From NCBI GenBank assembly GCA_963761435.1, contig CAVXHJ010000017.1:310001-374000 (forward strand): 64,000 nt of DNA, given 5' to 3'. Each line of letters begins with the position of its first letter. Position 1 is the first letter of the stretch. Source of the stretch: Roseiarcus sp963761435. GTDB lineage: Bacteria; Pseudomonadota; Alphaproteobacteria; Rhizobiales; Beijerinckiaceae. The notes beneath the pieces are model-generated. The model saw only the letters and a program-made list of their open reading frames with translations, was not told where the DNA came from and ran no database searches. Made by a program: the position numbers and the translations under genes. Shown here in pieces: positions 28,453-37,730 of the stretch.

Positions 28453-30072
28453 TCAGAAGATCTGGCGGAAGATCAGGAAGAGGCAGCCTGACAGGATCAT
28501 GGCGACCGGCAGCGTCAGCACCCAGGCCATCGCGATGCTGCGCACTGTCGACCACTGCATTCCCGAGCCGTTGGCGACCATCGTTCCGGCGACGCCGGAG
28601 GAGAGAACGTGGGTCGTCGACACCGGGAGCCCGAAGCCGTCGGCCGCGCCAATCGTCGCGGCGGCGATAAGCTCCGCCGCGGCGCCCTGGCCGTAGGTCA
28701 GGTGCGTCTTGCCGATCTTCTCGCCGACGGTGACGACGATGCGCTTCCAGCCGACCATCGTGCCGAGACCGAGGGCGATCGCCACGCAGATCTTGACCCA
28801 GAGCGGGATGAACTTGGTCGCTCCGTCCAGCTCCTTCTTGAAGGCGGCGATCTGCGTCTTTTCTTCCGGCTTGAGCTCGCTGTCCTTGTCCTTGGCGAGG
28901 ACACGGAAAGCCTCGTCGATCAGATACATGTCGTTGCGAAGGTTCTGCACCTTGTCGAGCGGCGTGTGGGCGACCGAACCATATTGCTGGACCGAGTCGC
29001 TGACCTCCTTCACCAAAACGGCAAGCGACGGATAGGCGCCTTCCGAGATCTTGTGGGCGTGAACATAGTCGGTCACCGCCGGGCGCGGATCGCCGATCAC
29101 GTTATAGCCCGCGCCGTGGGCCTCGACGATCTTCGAGGCGTTATGCGCCGCGGCGATGAACGATGTGGTCTGGCCCTCGCCCGGAGCGCGATTGAGCGCA
29201 TAGGCCGTCGGCGCGACGCCGATCAGGATCAGCATGATGAGGCCCATGCCCTTCTGGCCGTCGTTCGAGCCGTGAAAGAACGAAACCAGCGTGCAGGTGA
29301 GGATGAGGAGGCCGCGGATCCACGGCGTCGGCGGCTTGTTGGTGGTGGGCGCGGTGTAGAGCTCCGGCGCCCGTATCACCGCCTTCATGACCAGGAGCAG
29401 GATCGCGGAGAGGGTAAAGCCGAACAGGGGCGAAAGCAGCAGCGCCTCGCCGACCTTGGTGACCTGGTCCCAATCGACGCCGGATGTGCCGTCCTTGCCG
29501 CGCATGAGGGCGTTGGCGACGCCGACGCCGACGATCGAGCCGATCAGGGTGTGCGAACTCGAGGCCGGAATCCCGAACCACCATGTGCCGAGGTTCCAGA
29601 TGATCGCGGCGATGAGCAGGGCGAAAACCATCGCGTAGCCGGCGCTCGAGCCGACCTGGAGAATGAGCTCCACCGGCAACAGCGACACGATGCCGAAGGC
29701 GACCGCTCCAGTCGAAGCGAGCACCCCGAGAAGGTTCCAGCAGCCCGACCACACAACCGCGATCTGGGCCGGCAGGGCGTGGGTGTAGATCACGGTGGCG
29801 ACCGCGTTCGCGGTGTCGTGGAAACCGTTGACGAATTCGAAGCCGAGCGCGATCAGGAGCGCCACGCCGAGCAGCAGGAACGGAAGGATGGTCGTCGGGC
29901 CGCCGCCCGCCGCCGAAAGGTCGGAGCGGATCGAATAGGCCATGTAGAACAGGCCAAGCGCAAGGACCGCAAGGATGCCGAGCGCGAGCCGGGGATCGAC
30001 GGGATGGTCGAGATGCGGCTTGATCGGCGCTTCGGCATGCGGGCCGAGGCGAGCGTCGAATGCGGCGGACAT
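28453..30072 (-). CDS. Inorganic phosphate transporter, PiT family
   Basis: A 539-residue inner membrane transporter. The duplicated PiT signatures are FVNGFHDTANAVATV near residue 80 and FFHGSNDGQKGMG near residue 275, with hydrophobic segments throughout both halves. A hydrophilic loop of roughly 150 residues (about 310-460) separates the halves, as in larger PiT proteins. PiT carriers take up metal-phosphate complexes with protons. Start at 30072 (MSAAFDARLGPH) follows a GGAGCCCCC ribosome-site region. A terminator follows the stop. Confidence 0.93.
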   Translation of the reverse strand: MSAAFDARLGPHAEAPIKPHLDHPVDPRLALGILAVLALGLFYMAYSIRSDLSAAGGGPTTILPFLLLGVALLIALGFEFVNGFHDTANAVATVIYTHALPAQIAVVWSGCWNLLGVLASTGAVAFGIVSLLPVELILQVGSSAGYAMVFALLIAAIIWNLGTWWFGIPASSSHTLIGSIVGVGVANALMRGKDGTSGVDWDQVTKVGEALLLSPLFGFTLSAILLLVMKAVIRAPELYTAPTTNKPPTPWIRGLLILTCTLVSFFHGSNDGQKGMGLIMLILIGVAPTAYALNRAPGEGQTTSFIAAAHNASKIVEAHGAGYNVIGDPRPAVTDYVHAHKISEGAYPSLAVLVKEVSDSVQQYGSVAHTPLDKVQNLRNDMYLIDEAFRVLAKDKDSELKPEEKTQIAAFKKELDGATKFIPLWVKICVAIALGLGTMVGWKRIVVTVGEKIGKTHLTYGQGAAAELIAAATIGAADGFGLPVSTTHVLSSGVAGTMVANGSGMQWSTVRSIAMAWVLTLPVAMILSGCLFLIFRQIF

Positions 30073-30287
30073 GGGGGCTCCTTGGGGCGTGCGAGCCCCT
30101 TCTATCGCGACCGCCCATGACAGGGATGTGAAGGCGCCGTCCAAGAACTTTGGACGGCCTGCCCGAACCGGCGGGGCCATTTGCCTCTATCGGGGAAACT
30201 ACCTAGGGGAAAAAATCCCGGGGGCATTGCCAAATCGCCCTGCGTAGGCGAGTCTGACATGTAAAAAACCGGGGCGGACGCGCAAAA

Positions 30288-31667
30288 ATGGGCCTTTTTT
30301 CAATTCTCGATCGTAGCCATTCGATCGCCAAGCCGGGCTTCAACCGCTGGATGGTTCCGCCGGCGGCCCTGTGCATCCACCTGTGCATCGGCCAGGCCTA
30401 TGCCTTCAGCGTCTTCAACCTGCCGATGTCGAAGCTGATCGGCATCACCAAATCCGCGCCCGACGACTGGAAGCTCACCGATCTCGGCTGGATCTTCTCA
30501 ATCGCCATTTTCTTCCTCGGCTTTTCCGCCGCGATCCTTGGCCGCTGGGTGGAGGACGGCGGGCCGCGCCGCACGATGTTCGCGGCCGCCCTCTGCTTCG
30601 CCGGCGGTTTTCTCGTCAGCGCCTTCGGGGTGTCCGTCCATCAACTCTGGATCGTCTATCTCGGCTACGGCGTGCTCGGCGGCATCGGTCTGGGGCTCGG
30701 CTACATTTCGCCGGTGTCGACATTGATCAAGTGGTTTCCCGACCGGCCCGGCATGGCCACCGGCATGGCGATCATGGGTTTCGGCGGCGCGGCGATGATC
30801 GCGGCGCCGCTTTCGGTCTGGCTGATGAGCCTGTTCTCGACGCCGACGCATCTCGGGGTCGCCGAAACTTTCGTCGTTCTCGGCATTGTCTACTTCTGCT
30901 TCATGCTGGTCGGGGCGGCGATCGTCCGGCTGCCCGCGCCCGGGTGGCGGCCCGAGGGTTTCGTGGCGCCGGCGCAGCCGACGAAACTCGTCACCACCAA
31001 GGACGTCTATGTTTACCAGGCGCTGAAGACGCCGCAGTTCTGGTTCATCTGGATCGTGCTCTGCATGAACGTGACTGCGGGAATTGGGGTGCTCGGACAG
31101 GCTTCGGCGATGAGCCAGGAGATGTTCCCGGGCCGGGTCACCGCCGCTGCCGCCGGCGGGTTCGTCGGGCTCCTCAGCATCTTCAACATGGCCGGACGCT
31201 TCTTCTGGGCCTCGACCTCCGACTACATCGGCCGCAAGAACACCTATTTCATCTTCTTCGCGCTCGGGTTCGTGCTCTATGCGCTCGTGCCGTACTTCGG
31301 CGGAATCGGCAATCTGCCTCTGTTCGTCCTTTGCTTCGGCATCATCCTGAGCATGTACGGCGGCGGCTTCGCCACCGTGCCGGCATATCTTCGCGACATG
31401 TTCGGCACGCGCTACGTCGGGGCGATCCACGGAATGCTGATCACCGCGTGGTCGGTCGCGGGCGTGCTCGGACCGGTGCTCGTCAACTACATCCGCCAAT
31501 ATCAGATCGACAGCGGCGTCCCGAAGGCTCAGGCCTATAACGTGACCATGTACATCATGGCCGGGCTTCTGGTCGTCGGCTTCATCGCCAATTTCCTGAT
31601 CCAGGCGGTCGACGACCGGCATCACATGGAGCTCGAGACGGTTGACGAGGCCGTCGGCGTGGCATGA
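30288..31667 (+). CDS. OFA-family MFS transporter (oxalate/formate antiporter-like)
   Basis: A 459-residue, twelve-helix major facilitator. Helix 1 begins FNRWMVPPAALCIHLCIGQAYAF, typical of the OFA group, which includes the Oxalobacter oxalate:formate antiporter. Other membrane segments include LSIFNMAGRFFWASTSDYIG and GMLITAWSVAGVLGPVLV. The substrate cannot be read from sequence; OFA members move oxalate, formate or other small monocarboxylates. Its TGA overlaps the ATG of a 46-residue membrane protein gene (ATGA), so the two are translationally coupled. No oxalate-degrading genes are nearby. Confidence 0.9.
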   Translation: MGLFSILDRSHSIAKPGFNRWMVPPAALCIHLCIGQAYAFSVFNLPMSKLIGITKSAPDDWKLTDLGWIFSIAIFFLGFSAAILGRWVEDGGPRRTMFAAALCFAGGFLVSAFGVSVHQLWIVYLGYGVLGGIGLGLGYISPVSTLIKWFPDRPGMATGMAIMGFGGAAMIAAPLSVWLMSLFSTPTHLGVAETFVVLGIVYFCFMLVGAAIVRLPAPGWRPEGFVAPAQPTKLVTTKDVYVYQALKTPQFWFIWIVLCMNVTAGIGVLGQASAMSQEMFPGRVTAAAAGGFVGLLSIFNMAGRFFWASTSDYIGRKNTYFIFFALGFVLYALVPYFGGIGNLPLFVLCFGIILSMYGGGFATVPAYLRDMFGTRYVGAIHGMLITAWSVAGVLGPVLVNYIRQYQIDSGVPKAQAYNVTMYIMAGLLVVGFIANFLIQAVDDRHHMELETVDEAVGVA

Positions 31668-31804
31668 AGGCGGCGGCAATGGCTAGTGAGAACAACAACG
31701 GGACGACTTCCCTCGAGCTGGCGCTGGCCTGGGCCTTTGTCGGCATTCCGCTGCTGTGGGGAATCTATGGCACCCTCGTGAACGCGCTCAAGCTCTTCCA
31801 GTAG
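31664..31804 (+). CDS. Small one-helix partner of the OFA transporter
   Basis: 46 residues: MKAAAMASENNNGTTSLELA, then a single hydrophobic segment (LAWAFVGIPLLWGIYGTLVNAL) and a short end. It begins inside the stop of the transporter gene (ATGA overlap), which is strong evidence that it is real. Small proteins annotated as MFS transporter small subunit accompany OFA-type genes in many proteobacteria. It probably sits in the membrane with the carrier; whether it is needed for transport is not known to me. Confidence 0.8.
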   Translation: MKAAAMASENNNGTTSLELALAWAFVGIPLLWGIYGTLVNALKLFQ

Positions 31805-31827
31805 CGAATGGCCGATTGACCTTCGCC

Positions 31828-31860
31828 GTCATTGCGAGGAGCGTGAGCCGAAGCAATCCA
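31828..31860. repeat. Dispersed rhizobial intergenic repeat, diverged copy
   Basis: Begins GTCATTGCGAGGAGCGTGAG and ends GAAGCAATCCA; similar over the whole length to 23538-23571. It lies between the OFA small-partner gene and the 3' end of purF. Confidence 0.65.
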
Positions 31861-31925
31861 TCCCCGATCGGTTCGGTATCGGATTGGCTTGGCGCCCTCG
31901 CAGCTGGAAGTCGCGCGGCGGAAGG

Positions 31926-33416
31926 TCAGCTCGCCTCGGCCAGAAGCGACAATTGCTGGCGCCCGGCTCGCCAAGCTGATCGACGAGACGCGTCGGATAG
32001 TCGCCGGTGAAGCAATGGTCGGTGAATTGCGGCTGCCTCGCGTGGCGGCCGGGATAGCCCATCGCGCGATAGATTCCGTCGACCGAGAGGAACGCGAGAG
32101 AAGTCGGCGCCGACGAAGCGACGCATCTCCTCGAGGTCCATGCGCGCGGCGAGCAGTTTGTCGCGCTCGGGCGTGTCGATGCCGTAAAAGTCCGGATAGG
32201 CGATCGGCGGCGATGAAATGCGGAAGTGGACCTCGCGCGCGCCTGCGTCCCGCATCATCTGCATGATCTTGACGCTGGTCGTGCCGCGCACGATCGAATC
32301 GTCGATCAGCACGATCCGTTTGCCCTCGACCACCGCGCGATTGGCGTTGTGCTTCATCCTGACGCCAAGCTCGCGAATCGACTGGGTCGGCTGGATGAAG
32401 GTGCGCCCGACATAATGATTGCGGATGATGCCGAGCTCGAACGGCAAGCCGCAGGCCCGCGCATAGCCGATCGCCGCGGGAACGCCCGAATCGGGGACGG
32501 GCACGACGACGTCGGCGTCGGCCGGCGCCTCGCGCGCCAGTTCCGCTCCCATCGCCTTGCGGGCATCGTAGACGGATCGTCCGCCCACGATCGAGTCGGG
32601 CCTCGCGAAATAAATATATTCGAAGATGCAGGGCCGCGCCGGCACTCTCGGCAGGGGAAAGAAGCTCTTCACCCCGTCGCCGTCGATCACCACGACTTCG
32701 CCGTTCTCGATGTCGCGGACGTATCTCGCCCCGATGATGTCGAGCGCGCAGGTCTCGGAGCAGAGGATCGGGCTGCCGTCGAGCTCGCCCAGCACGAGCG
32801 GGCGGATGCCGAGCGGATCGCGGGCGCCGATCAGCTTCTTGTTGGTCAGCGCCACCAGCGCGTAGGCGCCCTCGATCTCGGCCAGCGCCTCGACGAAACG
32901 GTCGACGATCTGCGGCCGCCGCGATCGCGCGGCGAGCAGCAGCACGACCTCGGTGTCGGTCGTCGACTGGCAGATGGCGCCGCCGCGGATGAGCTCGCGC
33001 CTGAGCGTCAGTCCGTTGGTGAGATTGCCGTTATGGGCGACCGCGAGGCCGCCGGCCTCGAGTTCGGCGAACAGCGGCTGGACGTTGCGCAGCACGGTCT
33101 CGCCGGTGGTCGAATAGCGCACATGGCCGATGGCCGAGCGCCCCGGAAGACGGTCGATGGTGGCGGCGCTCGAGAAATGGTCGCCGACCAGCCCCTGCCG
33201 GCGTTCGGAGTGGAACCGGACGCCGTCATAGGCGACGATGCCCGCCGCCTCCTGGCCGCGATGCTGGAGCGCATGCAGCCCAAGAGCGACGATCGCCGCC
33301 GCGTCGGGATGGTTGAAGATGCCGAACACGCCGCAATGCTCGCGCAGCCGGTCGCCGTCGAGATCCGAGCCGGCCTCGGCCGGCGCCTCCGCGGCGATGT
33401 GCGAAGCCGCGCCCAT
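31926..33416 (-). CDS. purF: Amidophosphoribosyltransferase, with two compensating frame breaks
   Basis: A 496-residue enzyme making phosphoribosylamine from PRPP and glutamine. The Ntn nucleophile is Cys28 in LREHCGVFGIF, exposed after propeptide removal. The PRPP loop IVLIDDSIVRGTTS is near residue 370. After RRFVGAD the frame shifts (an extra T at 32101-32102, minus strand) so the genuine SLAFLSVDGIYRAMGYPG, QFTDHCFTGDYPTRL and LVDQLGEPGA lie in another frame. A lost base near 31960-31966 then returns to the original frame for QQLSLLAEAS. The stop is therefore reached in frame, but about 45 residues as written are nonsense. The start at 33416 overlaps the cvpA stop by one base (TGATG). Confidence 0.93.
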   Translation of the reverse strand: MGAASHIAAEAPAEAGSDLDGDRLREHCGVFGIFNHPDAAAIVALGLHALQHRGQEAAGIVAYDGVRFHSERRQGLVGDHFSSAATIDRLPGRSAIGHVRYSTTGETVLRNVQPLFAELEAGGLAVAHNGNLTNGLTLRRELIRGGAICQSTTDTEVVLLLAARSRRPQIVDRFVEALAEIEGAYALVALTNKKLIGARDPLGIRPLVLGELDGSPILCSETCALDIIGARYVRDIENGEVVVIDGDGVKSFFPLPRVPARPCIFEYIYFARPDSIVGGRSVYDARKAMGAELAREAPADADVVVPVPDSGVPAAIGYARACGLPFELGIIRNHYVGRTFIQPTQSIRELGVRMKHNANRAVVEGKRIVLIDDSIVRGTTSVKIMQMMRDAGAREVHFRISSPPIAYPDFYGIDTPERDKLLAARMDLEEMRRFVGADFSRVPLGRRNLSRDGLSRPPREAAAIHRPLLHRRLSDASRRSAWRAGRQQLSLLAEAS

Positions 33417-34159
33417 CACGGCTTCGGCGCCGGCGCGAAGGGCGCCGGAGACGGAACGTTCTTGTTGATCAAGGCGTCGAGCTTCTGCTTGTCCATCGCC
33501 GAACCGTTCCCGCCTGCGGTCGAATCCTTCTTCGGCGCCGCAGGAGCCGGGGCCGGAGCCGGAGCCGGCTGATCGCCGGTCGCCCTCGAGTTCGTCGCCG
33601 CCGAATCGTCCGCCGGCGGCGGCGCCAGCTCGTTCGTCGCCGCGCTCGCGCGCGACTTGATCCAGCCGTCGATGGTCGCCGCCGCGTCCTCCGGCAGCAA
33701 GGCTACGATCCGATCGGCCGTCTCGGTGAGGATCGGCCGCGTCCTGGCGTTCTTGACCCATTCCGGCTGCTGCTTCTCCGAGACCAGCCAATTGAAGATA
33801 GCGAAGGCGACGACGGCGAGAAGGAACCCCCTCGCAACCCCGAACACGAAGCCCAGCGACCGATCCAGGGCGCCGATCTTGCTGTCGAGAATGGCGTCCG
33901 ACAGACGCACCGTGAACAGGGATACGATGATCAGCGTTACGAAGAACACGATCGCCGCGGCGGCCGCCTGGGCGATCACTTCCTTGTGGATATAGGGAGT
34001 GAGATAGGGCACGACGAGGGGGTAGAAGTAATAGGCCGCGGCGGCGGCGGCGGCCCACGAGGCGATGGCCAGAACCTCGCGCGTGAATCCCCTCATCATC
34101 GAAAGCAGCGCCGAGACCAGAACGATGCCGAGAACCGCGAGGTCGAGATAAGAGGGCAT
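33416..34159 (-). CDS. cvpA: CvpA family membrane protein
   Basis: A 247-residue inner membrane protein. The first ~125 residues hold about four hydrophobic helices (YLDLAVLGIVLVSALLSMMRG, LAIASWAAAAAAAYYFYPLV, AAAAAIVFFVTLIIVSLF, GFVFGVARGFLLAVVAFAIF) matching CvpA, with the conserved RGFTREVL. The C-terminal ~90 residues are a low-complexity Pro/Ala tail. In E. coli CvpA is needed for colicin V export and lies next to purF. Here it overlaps purF by one base and follows radA, a common alphaproteobacterial order. Confidence 0.92.
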   Translation of the reverse strand: MPSYLDLAVLGIVLVSALLSMMRGFTREVLAIASWAAAAAAAYYFYPLVVPYLTPYIHKEVIAQAAAAAIVFFVTLIIVSLFTVRLSDAILDSKIGALDRSLGFVFGVARGFLLAVVAFAIFNWLVSEKQQPEWVKNARTRPILTETADRIVALLPEDAAATIDGWIKSRASAATNELAPPPADDSAATNSRATGDQPAPAPAPAPAAPKKDSTAGGNGSAMDKQKLDALINKNVPSPAPFAPAPKP

Positions 34160-34242
34160 TTTACGAGCGAACCTCGTCGGGACGGTTCAACGTCTTCAGC
34201 GCCGGCAGGCGGCCGGCGCGAGCGCCTTATAGCCAAGCCGAC

Positions 34243-35670
34243 TCAGTTCGTCACCTTACTGCGAACCGGGGCGGCGCGCGCCGCCCTCGTCTCGACGGCG
34301 CTCGCAGCGATGAGAGCAACCAGCGTCGCCACGGTTTCGATCGGCTGGACGGCGATGTTGACGCTTTCGCCCTCGGGGCGCGGCGTGGGCGGCGCGAAGG
34401 CCTTGGCGAAGCCGAGCTTCGCCGCCTCCTTGAGGCGCAAGCCAGGATGGGCGACAGCGCGCACCGATCCCGACAGCGCAATCTCGCCGAAATAGACCGC
34501 GTCGCGCGGCAGGTTCGCGCCGGTGAGGGAGGAGATGAGCGCAGCGGCCGCGGCGAGGTCCGCCGCCGGCTCGACGATCCGCAAGCCCCCGGCGACGTTG
34601 AGATAGACGTCATATTGGCCGAGCTTCATTCCCCCATGCGCCTCGAGGACCGCGAGCACCATCGCGAGCCGGCTCGGCTCCCAGCCGACCACCGCGCGCC
34701 GTGGCGTGCCGAGCGTCGTCGGCGCGACCAGGGCCTGAATCTCGACCAGCAGCGGGCGCGCGCCCTCGACGCCTGCGAACACCGCCGCGCCCGGATTGGC
34801 GCCGCCGTCCCGATCCGCGAGGAAGAGCGCCGACGGGTTCGGCACCTCGGCGAGGCCGCCGCCGGTCATTTCGAAAACGCCGACTTCGTCGGTCGCCCCG
34901 AACCGGTTCTTGGCCGCGCGCAGCAGGCGAAAGGCGTGCGCGCCGTCGCCCTCGAAGGAAAAGACCGCGTCGACCATGTGCTCGACCACGCGCGGACCGG
35001 CGATCTGGCCGTCCTTGGTCACATGTCCGACGAGGAGGAGCGCCGCGCCGCTCGCCTTGGCGAAGCGGATGAGCGCCTGGGCCGAGCCGCGCACCTGGCT
35101 CACCGTCCCCGGCGCCAACTCGATCGCATCGCTCCACATGGTCTGAATCGAATCGATGACCACAAACCTCGGCGCATCGCCCGAACCGAGCGTCGCCACG
35201 ATGTCTTCGACAAAAGTCTGGGCCGCGAGCTGGACCGGCGCATCGGCGAGCCCGAGCCGGGCCGCGCGCAGGCGAACCTGAGCCGTCGATTCCTCGCCCG
35301 AGACATAGACGACGCGCCCGCCCGACCGCGCGACCGCGGCGCAAGCCTGGATCAGAAGCGTCGACTTGCCGATGCCCGGTTCGCCGCCGATCAGGGTCGT
35401 CGAGCCGGGCACGAATCCGCCGCCGGCCACGCGGTCGAGTTCGGCTATGCCGGTGATGAGGCGCGGCTCAAGCCTGGACGCGCCCGCCAGGTCCTCGAGC
35501 GGAAACGGCCGGCCGGCCGCTCCCCTTCTCACCGCCGCCGCGCCGATCCCGAGCGCCGCGGCTTCCTCGATGATCGTGTTCCACTCGCCGCAGGACTCGC
35601 ACTTGCCTTGCCAGCGCTGGGTGATCGCCCCGCAATTCTGGCAGACATAAGAGGAACGAATCTTGACCAT
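34243..35670 (-). CDS. radA: DNA repair protein RadA
   Basis: A 475-residue RecA-like protein (also called Sms) that helps process recombination branches. The N-terminal zinc finger is CQNCGAITQRWQGKCESCGEW (residues 9-30), Walker A is GGEPGIGKSTLL near residue 95, the KNRFG motif lies near residue 258 (RAAKNRFGATDE), and a Lon-like C-terminal domain follows (YFGEIALSGSVRAV). All parts and the length are standard. It is upstream of cvpA-purF on the same strand, 83 bases from cvpA. Confidence 0.96.
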   Translation of the reverse strand: MVKIRSSYVCQNCGAITQRWQGKCESCGEWNTIIEEAAALGIGAAAVRRGAAGRPFPLEDLAGASRLEPRLITGIAELDRVAGGGFVPGSTTLIGGEPGIGKSTLLIQACAAVARSGGRVVYVSGEESTAQVRLRAARLGLADAPVQLAAQTFVEDIVATLGSGDAPRFVVIDSIQTMWSDAIELAPGTVSQVRGSAQALIRFAKASGAALLLVGHVTKDGQIAGPRVVEHMVDAVFSFEGDGAHAFRLLRAAKNRFGATDEVGVFEMTGGGLAEVPNPSALFLADRDGGANPGAAVFAGVEGARPLLVEIQALVAPTTLGTPRRAVVGWEPSRLAMVLAVLEAHGGMKLGQYDVYLNVAGGLRIVEPAADLAAAAALISSLTGANLPRDAVYFGEIALSGSVRAVAHPGLRLKEAAKLGFAKAFAPPTPRPEGESVNIAVQPIETVATLVALIAASAVETRAARAAPVRSKVTN

Positions 35671-35718
35671 GGCGCCGGACTGGCAGGTTTGGCCGGGCCT
35701 GTCGAGAGGCTTTGCGGC

Positions 35719-36700
35719 TTACGGCGCGATGACCGCCGCGCCTTCGAGCCTGCCGTGGCGCAGATCGTCGAGCGCCTCGTTGGCCTTGTCGAGCGCATAG
35801 GGCGTGGTCGTCGTTCGCACCTTCGCCTGAGGCGCCAGCGCCAGGAACTCGTGGCCGTCGTCGCGCGTGAGATTGGCGACGGAGAGGACGCTGCGTTCCT
35901 CCCACAAGAGCCGATAGGGGAACGAGGGGATGTCGCTCATGTGGATGCCCCCGCACACGACCCGCCCGCCCTTGCGCACGGCGGCGAGCGCGCTCGGGAT
36001 CAGCGCGCCGACCGGCGCGAACAGAAGCGCGGCGTCGAGCGGCGCCGGCGGCTTGTCCTCCGAGCCGCCCGCCCATTCGGCGCCCATCGAGCGCGCGAAC
36101 GCCTGACCGGCGGCGTCGCCGGGCCGGGTGAAGGCGAAGACGCGCCGTCCCTGCCAGCGGCAGACCTGGGCGATGATGTGCGCCGCCGCGCCAAAGCCGT
36201 AGATGCCGATCGTCCGGCCCGTCCCCGGCCATCTTCAGCGTCCGCCAGCCGATGAGGCCGGCGCAGAGCAGGGGCGCGGCGGCGACCGGATCGAGGTCGT
36301 CGGAAAGCGGGAAGGCGAACGCCGCCTCGGCGATCGTATGGGTGGCGTAGCCGCCGTCGCGGGTAAAGCCGGTGAAGAGCGGCGCGTCGCAGAGATTTTC
36401 GCGCCCGCTCCGGCAATAGGGGCAGGTTCCGTCGGTGTGGCCGAGCCAGGCGACGCCGACCCGCGCGCCGAGCTTGAGGTCGACGCCTTCGCCCGCCGCC
36501 TCGACCCGGCCGACGATCTCGTGCCCCGGCACGATCGGCAGTTTGGGATTGGGCAGTTCGCCATCGACGACATGCAGGTCGGTGCGGCAGACGCCGCAGG
36601 CTTCGATGCGAACGAGAATCTGCCCCGGTCCTGGCTTGGGATCGGGACGCTCCTCCATGACAAGCGGCTCGCCGGGTCGCCTGAGGACCATGGCGCGCAT
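35719..36700 (-). CDS. Zinc-dependent alcohol dehydrogenase, frameshifted
   Basis: About 327 residues after correction. The first frame from 36700 carries the catalytic zinc ligands (CGVCRTDLHVVDG, GHEIVGRVE) and structural zinc site (CPYCRSGRENLC, which has fewer cysteines than the classical four-Cys lobe in this stretch), then LLCAGLIGWRTLKMAGDG. The second frame has the NAD-binding part (RTIGIYGFGAAAHII), then VCGGIHMSDIPSFPY and HGRLEGAAVIAP. An extra C in minus-strand GGGCCGG at 36216-36217 explains the break. It resembles the AdhA/YahK-like zinc ADH group that oxidises primary alcohols or reduces aldehydes. Physiological substrate unknown. Confidence 0.83.
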
Positions 36701-36714
36701 GGCGGCTTACGCCT

Positions 36715-36936
36715 TCAGGCTGAGCGGCGCGACCCCGCGACCGAGCGCCGCAGGAGCGCGTACAGGCTGCCGCCGCTCAAGGCCCCGAGCACATAGGCGA
36801 CGAGGGCGAGAACGGCGAGCGGCAGGGTGGCGCCAAGCGCGAGGAAGGACACGTCGACGTTTTGGGTGTTCTGAAACACGAAGATGATGAGCGCGGCGAC
36901 GAAGACCACCACGATAGCGAGATAGATCCAACGCAC
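36715..36936 (-). CDS. LapA domain-containing small membrane protein
   Basis: 73 residues with two hydrophobic segments (WIYLAIVVVFVAALIIFVFQ and LPLAVLALVAYVLGALSGGS) around the conserved NTQNVDVSFLALGAT, the LapA/DUF1049 pattern seen in YciS/LapA, which acts with LapB in lipopolysaccharide assembly control in E. coli. The start is GTG at 36936, supported by AAGGAGAT upstream. No lapB is adjacent, so the functional link is by family only. Confidence 0.85.
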   Translation of the reverse strand: MRWIYLAIVVVFVAALIIFVFQNTQNVDVSFLALGATLPLAVLALVAYVLGALSGGSLYALLRRSVAGSRRSA

Positions 36937-37033
36937 GGGAAAATCTCCTTCCCCCGAGGCGGCGGCTGGCCGCGCGGCGCCGCTTCGCCTCAGTCCGGGC
37001 TTGCAACTGCGTCGCGGCGCCGGCGCTCGCGCC

Positions 37034-37609
37034 TCAGGCCGCCGCCTGGCGCAGACCCATGCCAAGCCCGATCCAGCTCGCCCCGGCGAACACGAGATCG
37101 ACGCCAAGAAAGATTCCGAGCGTCCACAGCGACGACACCGGCCAATGGATCAGGATGATCGCGCCGAGCAACAGCGTGATCAGGCCGGAGACCACGACCC
37201 AGATCCAGGGCGACCCGTGCTGCATGTTGAAGGCGAGGAAGATCCGCACGATGCCCGATGCGACCAGGGCTGCGCCGAGAATAAGGGTCAGCCACACCGC
37301 GGTCAGCAGCGGATTGTCGAAGGCCACAAACCCGGCGATGATGTAGAGGACGCCGAGCGCGAGCCAGAACAGGAACCTTCCCCAGGTCTTGATCTGGAAT
37401 GCGCTGATGACCTCGAAAACGCCGGCGATCAGCATCATGATGCCCACGACATAGACGCTGGCGATGGTCGCCATGACGACGCTGCCAAGCGCAATAATGC
37501 CGGCGATGACGTAGACGACGCCGAGAGCGACGATCCAGCCCCATTTGGCCCTGAGCGGCGCAATCCCGGCGGCCGGTCCAAGCCCTAACGCGGATGCTGT
37601 GTTCGTCAT
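37034..37609 (-). CDS. HdeD family acid-resistance membrane protein
   Basis: A 191-residue inner membrane protein with about six helices arranged as repeated two-helix units (WIVALGVVYVIAGIIALGSV, MMLIAGVFEVISAFQ, FWLALGVLYIIAGFVAF, LILGAALVASGIVRIFLAF, VVVSGLITLLLGAIILIHWP). This pattern is characteristic of HdeD/DUF308. HdeD gives acid resistance at high cell density in E. coli; the role here is inferred. Start at 37609 (MTNTASALGLG). Confidence 0.9.
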   Translation of the reverse strand: MTNTASALGLGPAAGIAPLRAKWGWIVALGVVYVIAGIIALGSVVMATIASVYVVGIMMLIAGVFEVISAFQIKTWGRFLFWLALGVLYIIAGFVAFDNPLLTAVWLTLILGAALVASGIVRIFLAFNMQHGSPWIWVVVSGLITLLLGAIILIHWPVSSLWTLGIFLGVDLVFAGASWIGLGMGLRQAAA

Positions 37610-37730
37610 GGCGTTTGTCCCCGATCGATGCGGCGCGAGGCCGCGAGCTTCGCGGCTTCTCCGATCCGCGCTTGGTCGGCAATCTATCACAACCAGTTTT
37701 CATGAGAAGCGGTCGATTTTCGCGCGCTTC

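Noticed and set aside
31926..34058. A single 710-codon open frame spanning purF and part of cvpA
   Set aside because: The first ~214 codons are antiframe to the membrane helices of cvpA; PurF begins at 33416 with a recognisable N-terminus.
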